The notes beneath the pieces are model-generated. The model saw only the letters and a program-made list of their open reading frames with translations. It ran no database searches and was not told the origin of the DNA. Of a DNA stretch of 64,000 nucleotides, positions 24,779-32,044 are shown in pieces. Made by a program: the position numbers and the translations under genes. Where the stretch lies: the NCBI GenBank assembly GCA_050014015.1, contig JBEKEC010000026.1, positions 1 to 64,000 on the forward strand, read 5' to 3'. The first letter of the stretch is position 1. Every line of letters begins with the position of its first letter. The DNA comes from PALSA-1353 sp050014015. GTDB taxonomy: Bacteria > Planctomycetota > Phycisphaerae > Tepidisphaerales > Tepidisphaeraceae.

Positions 24779-25522
24779 ATGCCCGTGCTTGAAATCGATC
24801 CGCCCATCAAGGAGCTTTACAAGGATTATCCGCTCGGCCGCACGGGCAGCGGGCTGGAGTTCATCAACCTGATGGACGGTTATCTGGCGTTTCTCTCCTT
24901 CGCCAATGCCGGGATGCTGAACAAGGGGAACCTAGTCTGCTTCGATTACGCGATCCGGAATTTGCCGTCGAAGAATCCGATGGTGGAAATCGGGTCGTTC
25001 TCCGGCCTGTCAACCAACATAATCACTTATTTCAAACGGAAACACGGGGCCCGAAACGAGCTGTTCACCTGCGACAAATGGGAATTCGAGGGCGCGGCCG
25101 GCACCGTCGGCGATTCGGACATATCTCACGCCCAATACCGCCAATTCGTGAAGGAAAGCTACATCCGCAACGTGAAGATGTTCAGCCGATCTTCTCTGCC
25201 GCGGACGATCGAAACGTTGTCGGATGATTTCTTCATCGCCTGGGGACGCCGGCAAACCGTGACGGACGTATTGGGCAGACCGGCCAAGCTCGGCGGCCCG
25301 ATCAGTTTCTGTTACATCGACGGCAACCACGGCTACGATTTCGCCCGCCGGGATTTTCTCAACACCGATCGTTTCCTCGAGCCGGGCGGATTCGTCCTGT
25401 TCGACGATTCCGCCGACGGATCGCAATGGGAAGTCTGCCGGGTCGTTGAGGAAGTCAAACGTCTGGAAAGCTACCGGTTGGTTGTGAAGAACCCGAATTA
25501 TCTGTTTCAAAAACTGCCGTGA
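24779..25522 (+). CDS. Class I SAM-dependent methyltransferase (Methyltransf_24-like), 247 aa
   Basis: The SAM-binding motif I is MVEIGSFSGLST at residues 68-79; motif II-like VCYIDG is represented by FCYIDGNHGYDFARRD, and EPGGFVLFDDSADGS follows. These are hallmarks of the O-methyltransferase/class I group that acts on small molecules or glycans. The ATG at 24779 follows AAAGG and lies 16 bases after the ftsW stop, so the two may be cotranscribed. The substrate is not readable. The last residues YLFQKLP end the fold without extra domains. Confidence 0.82.
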   Translation: MPVLEIDPPIKELYKDYPLGRTGSGLEFINLMDGYLAFLSFANAGMLNKGNLVCFDYAIRNLPSKNPMVEIGSFSGLSTNIITYFKRKHGARNELFTCDKWEFEGAAGTVGDSDISHAQYRQFVKESYIRNVKMFSRSSLPRTIETLSDDFFIAWGRRQTVTDVLGRPAKLGGPISFCYIDGNHGYDFARRDFLNTDRFLEPGGFVLFDDSADGSQWEVCRVVEEVKRLESYRLVVKNPNYLFQKLP

Positions 25523-25592
25523 ACCGCTCCTTTGCCCGAAATTTTCACCGCGAAGTGCGCCCAGCGCTGGCTACGCCCGCAACCCAATAAAG

Positions 25593-25680
25593 ATCTCACG
25601 CAGAGGCGCAAAGGCGCAGAGAAGCAAAAGAAGTCAAGGCCTTTGTTTTCTTTTACTTCTCTGACTTCTCTGCGCCTTCG
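25593..25680. repeat. Word-like palindromic repeat, CACGCA/GGCGC family, copy 2
   Basis: Left arm TCTCACGCAGAGGCGCAAAG and GCGCAGAGAAG pairs with CTTCTCTGCGCCTT near 25665-25678; a second pair AAAAGAAG/CTTCTTTT-like words lies inside. It shares TCTCACGCA and AAAGGCGC words with 19853-19934. No gene is credible in 25523-26111; the rest of that gap is unremarkable. Confidence 0.75.
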
Positions 25681-25914
25681 GACCACAGGTGAGCACGGCA
25701 CCCCCCCGAAGTTGCGTGATCTTGGAAAATCTTCGCGTGGCGACAAGATATTGAAGGATATCAACGAAGAAAGACGAAAAATCAGTTGAACCGATTGCAG
25801 CACCTTGGGCAGAAGCAAATCATGGAAACTTGACATGACTTCTACTCCCGCATTGATTCTTCGCGCTCTTTGCAATGCTAACCATCAGAATTTGCGCGAT
25901 TCGCAAAGAATTTG

Positions 25915-25979
25915 TGAACCACGGATGGCACGGATAATTTCTTCTCCCATCCGTGCATATCCGCGTAATCCGTGGTTCA
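25915..25979. repeat. Nested palindrome (TGAACCACGGA ... TCCGTGGTTCA)
   Basis: Outer arms of 11 bp (25915-25925 with 25969-25979) and inner arms GCACGGAT/ATCCGTGC of 8 bp (25928-25935 with 25949-25956) are both perfect. The layout is a two-step hairpin with symmetrical bulges. Similar accounts of word-like repeats are known from Planctomycetota and other large genomes. Confidence 0.8.
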
Positions 25980-26111
25980 ATCGGCTTGGTTTGGTTGCGG
26001 CTTGGCCGCGCCGTGCTCTTCGCGGTGAATAATGCGCTTCAGAGCATTTTGGACTGCACGGGGGCCCTTCCCAAAGTAAGGCGACTGGCTGTTATTCCCG
26101 ATAATGGCCTT

Positions 26112-26366
26112 ATGCCTGGCAATTACACCCGTATGCCTCGCGATCACACCCGGTTTGGCTGCCTCGGAATCCTGCTCCTTTTCGCCGCGTGCTTCGCATG
26201 TTTTACGTGGACAACCGGTTTGGAACATGGTTCAGCAATTGCATTCTTCGGCCTGTTGATGCTCGCCACCATTTACGTCAACGATGCGGTTGAGTGGATG
26301 AAGGAAAAGCACCGGAATAGGAAAGCGGCAAATGCGAATACGGGCTCGCCATTCGATGGGGCATGA
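26112..26366 (+). CDS. Small membrane protein, hypothetical (84 aa)
   Basis: Begins MPGNYTRMPRDHTRFG and has two hydrophobic segments (about residues 18-33 and 40-56) followed by a charged tail (VEWMKEKHRNRKA). An ATG seven codons later is an equal alternative start. No clear ribosome-binding site is seen and no family is recognised. It converges on tsaB. The hydrophobic pattern is the main reason to list it. Confidence 0.42.
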   Translation: MPGNYTRMPRDHTRFGCLGILLLFAACFACFTWTTGLEHGSAIAFFGLLMLATIYVNDAVEWMKEKHRNRKAANANTGSPFDGA

Positions 26367-26417
26367 CCAGCCATTGCCGATGACCAGTTCGCGCTTCCTG
26401 AGCTTTGCTTTTGGAAA

Positions 26418-27155
26418 TCAGAGTGACGGTCCATCCAGTTTTTCCTCGGCCTCCGGGCGGCGAATGTAAATGGGGATGAGGGCCAAGGCATCAGTGAAGT
26501 TTCCCTCGCGGGCCATTTGCCATCCGAGGCTTGCCACGATGCGTGCCTGCGGCCGCCAAAGGGATTCGTCGGCGATGTGAATCTCCCGATCGGAAGCGGG
26601 GATGAATTTGCGATGATAGGGAATTCCCTCGCCGAGAAGATGCACGGGCCGCGGTGATTTGGCGAGGATTTGGGGAAGGGTGCAAAGCTGGGCCGGCTGA
26701 AGCGGGGTCCAATCGTCGCCGAGGCGCGCGAAGGATGCGGTGAAAATCTGATCGCGTTTGGCGTCGAGGACGATGACGACGTTTTTGGCATCGGCCGGGG
26801 CGTTGTCGGCGAGGACGCGCACCGACGGCACGGCAACCAGCGCCGCTCCCGTTGCCCAGGCGAGGGTCTTTGCCAGTGTGATGCCGATGCGCAATCCGGT
26901 GAACGAGCCGGGTCCGGCCGAGACGTAAATCTCGCGGATATCGCGCGGGGTCCATTGAAGTTGTCCGCAAAGCGCGTCAATGGCGGGGATGATTCTGGCG
27001 GCGTGTTGGCCGAAGGCAACGCCTCCGGCGCCGAAGGCAAAGCCTCCGCTCAGGCCGTGGGGGAAGGCGTCTTGCAGAAGCGTGTTGCCATCCTCGGCCA
27101 GCGCGACCGAGCCGAGGCGCGAGGAGGTTTCGATGGCCAGGGCGCGGATGCTCAT
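26418..27155 (-). CDS. tsaB: tRNA threonylcarbamoyladenosine biosynthesis protein TsaB, 245 aa
   Basis: Partner of TsaD in making t6A37 on ANN-decoding tRNAs, cytoplasmic. The ASKHA-like N-terminus (IRALAIETSSRLGSVAL), the conserved VSAGPGSFTGLRIGITLAK and VVIVLDAKRDQIF match TsaB. An insertion after residue 35 (LSGGFAFGAGGVAFGQHAAR) replaces the usual short loop preceding the HxxxL helix. It is last in the Rrf2-DedA-TsaB operon, 12 bases after dedA. Confidence 0.93.
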   Translation of the reverse strand: MSIRALAIETSSRLGSVALAEDGNTLLQDAFPHGLSGGFAFGAGGVAFGQHAARIIPAIDALCGQLQWTPRDIREIYVSAGPGSFTGLRIGITLAKTLAWATGAALVAVPSVRVLADNAPADAKNVVIVLDAKRDQIFTASFARLGDDWTPLQPAQLCTLPQILAKSPRPVHLLGEGIPYHRKFIPASDREIHIADESLWRPQARIVASLGWQMAREGNFTDALALIPIYIRRPEAEEKLDGPSL

Positions 27156-27167
27156 TTCGGTGGACGC

Positions 27168-27815
27168 TCATTTCGGGGAAGCCGAATCGGCGGAATGGTT
27201 GCGGTCGCGCCAGAAGAACCAGCAAAACAGCATGACTGCCAGGAGAGCGGCGCCGATCCACATCGAGTATTTGAATTGGCGGATTCGGTGCACCATCTCC
27301 GGGCCGTATTCGCCGCCCCAGTATCCGACAAACATGAACATTCCGCCGCTGACGATGGCGGCGAGCCCGTCGGCGATGATGAATTTGTGGAATTTAAGGC
27401 GGCTGGTGCCGGCGGCGACCACCATCGCCCCGCGGATGCCCATGAACAGCCGACCCACCGCGACCATCCAGACGCCATATTTCTGGAAGAGCAATTCGGC
27501 GCGTTGGATGCGCGACGGCGTAACGTGTTTGCCGATGAACGGAACTTTGGAAATCTCTTCACCGTAGCGATAACCGAGGGTGTAGAGGACGCAGTCGCCG
27601 CCGATGATGCCCAGCCACGCCAGGGGCGCGGCGATGGCGAGGTGCATGTGATGATGGTAGATCAGCATTCCCGCGGCGATCAGCGGGACGTCTTCGGGCA
27701 AGGGAAATCCCAAACCGCAGGAAAACAGCAGACCGAACAGGGTGCCGTAGCTTCCCCTGAGAAGCCAACCCTTGACCGTGTCGACCTCGAAATAGACTGC
27801 CAGCGGAAGCATCAA
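27168..27815 (-). CDS. DedA/SNARE-associated (VTT domain) membrane protein, 215 aa
   Basis: Polytopic inner-membrane protein of the DedA family, linked in relatives to undecaprenyl-phosphate or lipid flipping. It shows GFPLPEDVPLIAAGML, GGDCVLYTLGYRYG and RLFMGIRGAMVVAAGTSRL, where the F/Y-x-R-x-x-x-R-like arginine motif is GRLFMGIRG. About five hydrophobic segments. Its ATG overlaps the stop of the Rrf2 gene as ATGA. A role in envelope stress or lipid carrier recycling follows from the family, not from anything local. Confidence 0.9.
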   Translation of the reverse strand: MMLPLAVYFEVDTVKGWLLRGSYGTLFGLLFSCGLGFPLPEDVPLIAAGMLIYHHHMHLAIAAPLAWLGIIGGDCVLYTLGYRYGEEISKVPFIGKHVTPSRIQRAELLFQKYGVWMVAVGRLFMGIRGAMVVAAGTSRLKFHKFIIADGLAAIVSGGMFMFVGYWGGEYGPEMVHRIRQFKYSMWIGAALLAVMLFCWFFWRDRNHSADSASPK

Positions 27816-28255
27816 ATGTAATACATGGCCTGTTGGAGGTTGGCGAACTTGCTGACCTGCTCCATGAGTTGTTCGAGGGTCATTTTATCCAGAACGTCGT
27901 CGGTGGCCTGGGTGAGCCGCTCGTTGACCAGGCGCACGGCGGCCTTGCCGGGTGAAAGATCCGCGGTGGCAACGCCATCGCGCTCCTTGATGGTGAGCCG
28001 CCCTTCGAGCCTGCGGATAAGATCGCCGACGTGGATTTCGCGGGGCGACCGCGAAAGGCGATACCCCCCGCCGCTTCCGACCTTGCTTTCGAGAAATCCT
28101 CCGCGCCGCAGCGCCAGCAAGATCGCCTCGAGGAATTTGTTGGGCAAATCCTCCTGCTGCGCCAGGTCGCGCGATTGGATGAAGCCGGTGTGCCAGAGCC
28201 TAGCCAACTGGACCACCGCGCGCAAACCATATTCCGTCCGCTTGGAGAGTCGCAA
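27812..28255 (-). CDS. Rrf2-family transcriptional regulator without cysteines, 147 aa
   Basis: Winged-helix DNA-binding protein: MRLSKRTEYGLRAVVQLAR, QQEDLPNKFLEAIL, LRRGGFLESKVGSGGGYRLSR and the PREIHVGDLIRRLEG wing are classic Rrf2. No cysteine occurs anywhere, so it cannot bind an Fe-S cluster like IscR or NsrR. The start is TTG, supported by GGAG six bases upstream. It heads the operon with dedA and tsaB by a four-base overlap and probably autoregulates it. The signal sensed is unknown. Confidence 0.92.
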   Translation of the reverse strand: MRLSKRTEYGLRAVVQLARLWHTGFIQSRDLAQQEDLPNKFLEAILLALRRGGFLESKVGSGGGYRLSRSPREIHVGDLIRRLEGRLTIKERDGVATADLSPGKAAVRLVNERLTQATDDVLDKMTLEQLMEQVSKFANLQQAMYYI

Positions 28256-28339
28256 TTTGTCTCCGCACTAAAGCCATAGGAATAGTAAGGGTTGGGGCGA
28301 TGGGGTCAATGGGACTGGCTGGCAATTCTGCCCAGAGTC

Positions 28340-28546
28340 TGCCAGCTCTTCCGAGAGCAAAGACGATTGAACCGCCATGACGCCAAGACGCCAAGGGGGA
28401 AATGCGACAGGTTATTTGTGAACTGTCATTTGTTATTGCTAACGCCGATGCCGAATTGTCTTGTAAATGAAATGACCATTGACCCGTTCACCTTGGCGTC
28501 TTGGCGTCATGGCGGTTCAATTTATATTCTCCTCGAAATTTTGGCG
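28340..28546. repeat. Long inverted repeat element (GAACCGCCATGACGCCAAG family), copy 1
   Basis: A 31-bp perfect inverted repeat, 28366-28396 against 28491-28521, with 94 bases between the arms. Outer flanks (CTCTTCCGAGAGCA at left, TTTTGGC at right) also match the related copy at 57236-57371. The interior holds GTTATTTGTGAACTGTCATT-type low-complexity words. It fills most of the gap between the Rrf2 operon and the oxidoreductase gene. Confidence 0.9.
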
Positions 28547-28619
28547 GACGCTCGACCGGTGCGTTGACGGCGTGGCGGCCATGCGGTTACAAGCAAATCA
28601 GTTTATTTCCGGAGACGGC

Positions 28620-29750
28620 ATGGCAGAGCCCTCATTTTCTCGTCGGCGGTTTTTGGAAACGTCGGGTGCCGCGTTGGCGGCGGCATCATTGGCGAAATTC
28701 GGAGCCAGATCATTGCTGGCTGCCGAAGACAGGGCCGCCGAGCCAACGACGCCGCTGGGATTCGCGTTTGTCGGACTTGGCGGGTTCGCCCTGAACCAGC
28801 TTCTGCCGGGAATCTCGCGATGCAAATTCTGCAAGCCCGTGGCGCTGGTCAGCGGGCATCCCGACAAGGCCGCGGCCGTCGCCAGGCAATACGGCATCGA
28901 ATCCGGCAACATCTACAACTACGAGAATTTCGATTCCATCGGAAACAACCCGCGGATCGACGTGGTTTACATCGTGTTGCCTAACGGCATGCACGCGGAT
29001 TATACGGTGCGGGCGTTTGCGGCCGGGAAGCACGTGATGTGCGAAAAGCCCATGGCCAATACCGTCGAGGAATGCCGGCAAATGATCGCCGCCGCCAAGG
29101 CCGCCGGAAAGAAATTGCAGATCGGGTATCGAATGCACTGGGACGCGCCGACGCTGGCGTGCATCGACGCGCTGCGCAACAACCAGATCGGTCCGATCCA
29201 GATCATCGAGGCGGAAACGGGATTCACGATCGGCGACCCAACCCAATGGCGGCTGAACCGCAAATTGGCCGGCGGCGGTTGCCTGATGGACATCGGCATC
29301 TATTCGCTCAGCGCCGCACGATATCTCAGCGGGGAAGAGCCGACCGAGGTTTTTGCCCACACCTATCAAAACACCGACGATCCGCGATTCAAGGAAGTCG
29401 AGCAGAACTGCGATTTTCAATTGAAGTTCCCCAGCGGAGTCCTGGCCAGTTGCCTGTCGAGCTACAACGCGAACATGAATCGATACGTCGTGCATGGGAG
29501 AAAGGGACATTGCGTCCTGGACCCCGGGCAGGCTTACAAGGGCGTGAAATTTCAGATCAGCCGCGGCCGCGCCCTGGAGCCGGTTGACGTCCCCGCGGCC
29601 GATCAATTCGTCGGCGAAATGGACGGCTTCGCCCAGGCCCTATCCGGCAAGGCGCCGTTCAAAGCCACAGGCGAAGAAGGTTTGCAGGACCTGCGGATAA
29701 TCGAAGCGATTTACGAATCAGCGCGGACGGGGAAGAGCGTGGAGGTTTAG
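28620..29750 (+). CDS. Tat-exported Gfo/Idh/MocA-family oxidoreductase, 376 aa
   Basis: NAD(P)-dependent sugar or sugar-like oxidoreductase. A twin-arginine signal is at the N-terminus (SRRRFLETSGAALAAASL, with Ala-rich cleavage region near 33). The nucleotide fold starts FAFVGLGGFALNQ; the family EKP motif is CEKPMANTVEE, and the substrate-domain Asp sits in CLMDIGIYSLSA. Length is normal. The ATG has GGAG six bases ahead. It ends before a hairpin and converges on fliA. Export by Tat of such enzymes is common in Planctomycetota. Confidence 0.93.
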   Translation: MAEPSFSRRRFLETSGAALAAASLAKFGARSLLAAEDRAAEPTTPLGFAFVGLGGFALNQLLPGISRCKFCKPVALVSGHPDKAAAVARQYGIESGNIYNYENFDSIGNNPRIDVVYIVLPNGMHADYTVRAFAAGKHVMCEKPMANTVEECRQMIAAAKAAGKKLQIGYRMHWDAPTLACIDALRNNQIGPIQIIEAETGFTIGDPTQWRLNRKLAGGGCLMDIGIYSLSAARYLSGEEPTEVFAHTYQNTDDPRFKEVEQNCDFQLKFPSGVLASCLSSYNANMNRYVVHGRKGHCVLDPGQAYKGVKFQISRGRALEPVDVPAADQFVGEMDGFAQALSGKAPFKATGEEGLQDLRIIEAIYESARTGKSVEV

Positions 29751-29783
29751 AACCTTTTCACATCCCATTATTTTCCCTGAACG

Positions 29784-29802
29784 CCCACGGCGCCGCCGTG
29801 GG
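29784..29802. terminator. Hairpin between convergent Gfo/Idh/MocA and fliA genes
   Basis: CCCACGGC/GCCGTGGG with a three-base loop, followed on the plus strand by TTT; an outer GAACGCCC/GGGCGTTC pair (about 29779-29827) encloses it. It could end either transcript. The T-run is short, so the call is tentative. Confidence 0.45.
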
Positions 29803-29865
29803 TTTGCATCGAGCGGCGGGCGTTCTGAAACCGCGTCTTAGCGGTCGTGGCAGTTTGTGGCTGAC

Positions 29866-30651
29866 TCACACCGCCGTCGCCTGCTGGAATTCCTTGCGGC
29901 GATCGGCCATCTGGGCTTTGAGCCGCGCCAGGATTGAACTGTGCATCTGGCTGACGCGGCTTTCGCTCAGGTCCAGCGTCAGGCCGATCTCCTTCATGGT
30001 CATCTCCTCGAAATAATAGAGAATGATGATGAGTCGTTCGGCGCGGGAAAGGCCCTTGGTCATCAGTTCCTTGAGGTCCTTGCGCTGGACTTCGCGCATC
30101 GGGTCGGCGCCGCGCTTGTCTTCCAATACGTCGATCTCGCGGACGTCCTTGTTGCTGTCGGTCTCGAACCACTTGCGCGAAAGCGACACCACGCCGACGG
30201 CGCTGGCGTCCTTGGCCATTTTCTCGAATTCGGGGATGGAGACCTTGAGCCGATGGGCGATTTCGTTGTTGGTGGGTGACCGGCCGAGTTCGGCTTCCAG
30301 GGACTTGGCGGCGGTGTCGAGCTTGTGGGCGCGGGAGCGCACGAGGCGCGGGACCCAGTCCATCGAGCGAAGCTCGTCCAGGATCGCCCCGCGAATCCGC
30401 GGAGCGCAATACGTCTCGAATTTCACGCCCCGGTCCAGGTCGAAGGCGTTGATCGCGTCCATGAGGCCGAAGATTCCGGCCGACATCAGGTCGTCCAGCT
30501 CCACCTCGTCGGGAAGCTTGACGTGAATCCGCTCGGCGTTGTAGCGGACGAGATGGAGATAGTTCTCCATCAGGACGTTCCGCAATTTTTCCGATTTGGA
30601 TTTCTTGAAATCGAGCCAGATTTGTCTGACGTCCTTGATCGGCTTGGCCAT
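29866..30651 (-). CDS. fliA: Flagellar RNA polymerase sigma factor FliA (sigma-28), 261 aa
   Basis: Directs transcription of late flagellar genes. Regions are in order: region 2 (ENYLHLVRYNAERIHVKLP, DLMSAGIFGLMDAINAFD, FETYCAPRIRGAILDELRSMDW), region 3 (RSPTNNEIAHRLKV) and region 4 (LSRAERLIIILYYFEEMTMKEIGLTLDLSESRVSQ). The ATG at 30651 has GGGAGG five bases upstream; longer in-frame starts carry a GGCAAGCCC repeat and are unlikely. It is the last gene of the flagellar cluster, 131 bases after the small membrane gene. No anti-sigma FlgM is seen. Confidence 0.95.
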   Translation of the reverse strand: MAKPIKDVRQIWLDFKKSKSEKLRNVLMENYLHLVRYNAERIHVKLPDEVELDDLMSAGIFGLMDAINAFDLDRGVKFETYCAPRIRGAILDELRSMDWVPRLVRSRAHKLDTAAKSLEAELGRSPTNNEIAHRLKVSIPEFEKMAKDASAVGVVSLSRKWFETDSNKDVREIDVLEDKRGADPMREVQRKDLKELMTKGLSRAERLIIILYYFEEMTMKEIGLTLDLSESRVSQMHSSILARLKAQMADRRKEFQQATAV

Positions 30652-30782
30652 GAAACCTCCCGGTCCGTGGGTCTTGAACGCGGTTCGCATTTTCGGCCTC
30701 CACGGCGAGGGCAAGCCCTTCGCCAAAAAAGTAAAACAGGCGTGGTTTGCGGCGGATCGAGTCCGCTGTACGCCACTTTCGT

Positions 30783-31028
30783 TTATCGGTCATCCCGGAC
30801 TGGTTTGCTGTAACCTTTCTTCAATTTTTCTTCCTGGGACTTTAGATTTTCATCGAGCATTTTGCGGGCCATGGCGCCCAGGACCAGTCCGATAACGAGG
30901 GTAACCGCCATAGCCGTCAAGGCCCGCTCAACCGTGGTGGCGAAGGAGTTGTCGGCCTGTATGCCGCCGACCACCAGACAAACCACGAACGCAAGGAGCG
31001 CCATGGCGCCCGCCATTCGATTAACCAC
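30783..31028 (-). CDS. Small membrane protein in the flagellar cluster, 81 aa
   Basis: Starts at GTG with AGGAG six bases upstream, nine bases after flhG. Two hydrophobic helices (about residues 6-22 and 37-53) are followed by a basic, Lys-rich tail (LKSQEEKLKKGYSKPVRDDR). No family recognised. Its place between flhG and fliA, with tight spacing, suggests a motility-linked role. Confidence 0.75.
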   Translation of the reverse strand: MVNRMAGAMALLAFVVCLVVGGIQADNSFATTVERALTAMAVTLVIGLVLGAMARKMLDENLKSQEEKLKKGYSKPVRDDR

Positions 31029-31037
31029 GTGAATCTC

Positions 31038-32024
31038 CTATTTCCTGAACCATCGGCTCATCCGGTTGAAGAATCCGCCGCCATTCAGGTCTGCGCCGGC
31101 TGTCACGCCGCGCTGGAGGCGCATCGCCAGTTGGCCGATGCCGATGCTGGCCGGGCAGCGGGGATTGGCCAGAAGGAATGGCGTGCGGCGGCGCACGGCG
31201 TTGGGTACTTCCGGGTCGGACGGGATGGACCCGGCATCCAGAACGTGCACGCCAAGGAATTGCCGAGCCACCTTGGCGATGCGTTCGTAGACCAGTTGCC
31301 CCTCGTCCCGCTGGCGAACCTGATTAACGAGCAGGCTCAGCGGCCGGGGCGGGGGCAAGCTCCTCGCCTGCGAGGGCAAGCCTTTCCCTTCGGGGGCATC
31401 GCGGCTGATGACCTTGATGACCGCGTAGGCATCGGTGATAGCCGTCGGCTCGGGCGTGGTCACGACCAGCACCTGATCCGCGCTGCGAGTAAAGCTCAAG
31501 ACATTCGGGCTGATTCCCGCCCCGGTGTCGATCAGGATGACATCGGTCCGTGCTTCCAGTTCGGCCAGGGCGGTGACGAGGCTCTGGCGGTCGTAATCGC
31601 TCAGATCGGCCATGCGGGCCAGGCCCGATGCGCCTCCGATGAGCCGAAATCCGCCGGGGCCGTCCACCATGACATCCGCCAGTTCGCGCTTGCGCGCGAT
31701 GACGTGGGAGAGATTGGACGGCAGATCGATGTTGCATAGCACGTCGGCGTTGGCCAGGCCGAGGTCGGCGTCCATGAGCACGACGCGCTTGCCGGCCGAC
31801 GCCAGCTTGATCGCCAGATTCACGGCGATGTTGCTCTTGCCGACGCCGCCCTTGCCGCTGGTGACGGCGATGACGGTGGCGCGGGCAAGCCCGTCGCCCG
31901 CGAGGGCAAGCCCCTCGCCGGCGAGGGCCAGCCCTTTGCCGGCGAGAGCAAGCCCTTCGCCGGCGCGGCTGGTTTGTCGTGCGATTCGCCGCAGTTGCGT
32001 TGCCTGGTCGATCATGACGGACAT
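31038..32024 (-). CDS. flhG: MinD/ParA-like ATPase FlhG (FleN/YlxH), 328 aa
   Basis: Controls flagellar number and position with FlhF. The deviant Walker A is SGKGGVGKS at 56-64; VLMDADLGLANADV and DVILIDTGAGIS carry the remaining ATPase motifs. Residues 22-49 are four copies of a seven-residue unit (GEGLALA, GKGLALA, GEGLALA, GDGLARA) placed just before the P-loop, where other FlhGs have a DQAxxLR activator helix and short linker. The true start is the ATG at 32024 (SVMIDQATQLRRI is the FlhG activation motif). It follows flhF by 20 bases. Confidence 0.94.
   Translation of the reverse strand: MSVMIDQATQLRRIARQTSRAGEGLALAGKGLALAGEGLALAGDGLARATVIAVTSGKGGVGKSNIAVNLAIKLASAGKRVVLMDADLGLANADVLCNIDLPSNLSHVIARKRELADVMVDGPGGFRLIGGASGLARMADLSDYDRQSLVTALAELEARTDVILIDTGAGISPNVLSFTRSADQVLVVTTPEPTAITDAYAVIKVISRDAPEGKGLPSQARSLPPPRPLSLLVNQVRQRDEGQLVYERIAKVARQFLGVHVLDAGSIPSDPEVPNAVRRRTPFLLANPRCPASIGIGQLAMRLQRGVTAGADLNGGGFFNRMSRWFRK
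31880..31965. repeat. Intragenic 21-bp tandem repeat in flhG (four units)
   Basis: Four direct units of the type GCGAGGGCAAGCCCTTCGCC, each self-complementary at its core (GGGCAAGCCC), add 28 residues in frame. Related cores lie in flhG at about 31351-31387 (GGGGGCAAGCTCCTCGC then GCGAGGGCAAGCC) and upstream of fliA at about 30705-30722. Confidence 0.85.
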
Positions 32025-32044
32025 GGGAGTTTCCTTGTTCTTTC

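Noticed and set aside
25507..25875. ORFs within the repeat-rich gap after the methyltransferase
   Set aside because: They read through palindromic words, lack ribosome-binding sites and have repeat-driven composition.
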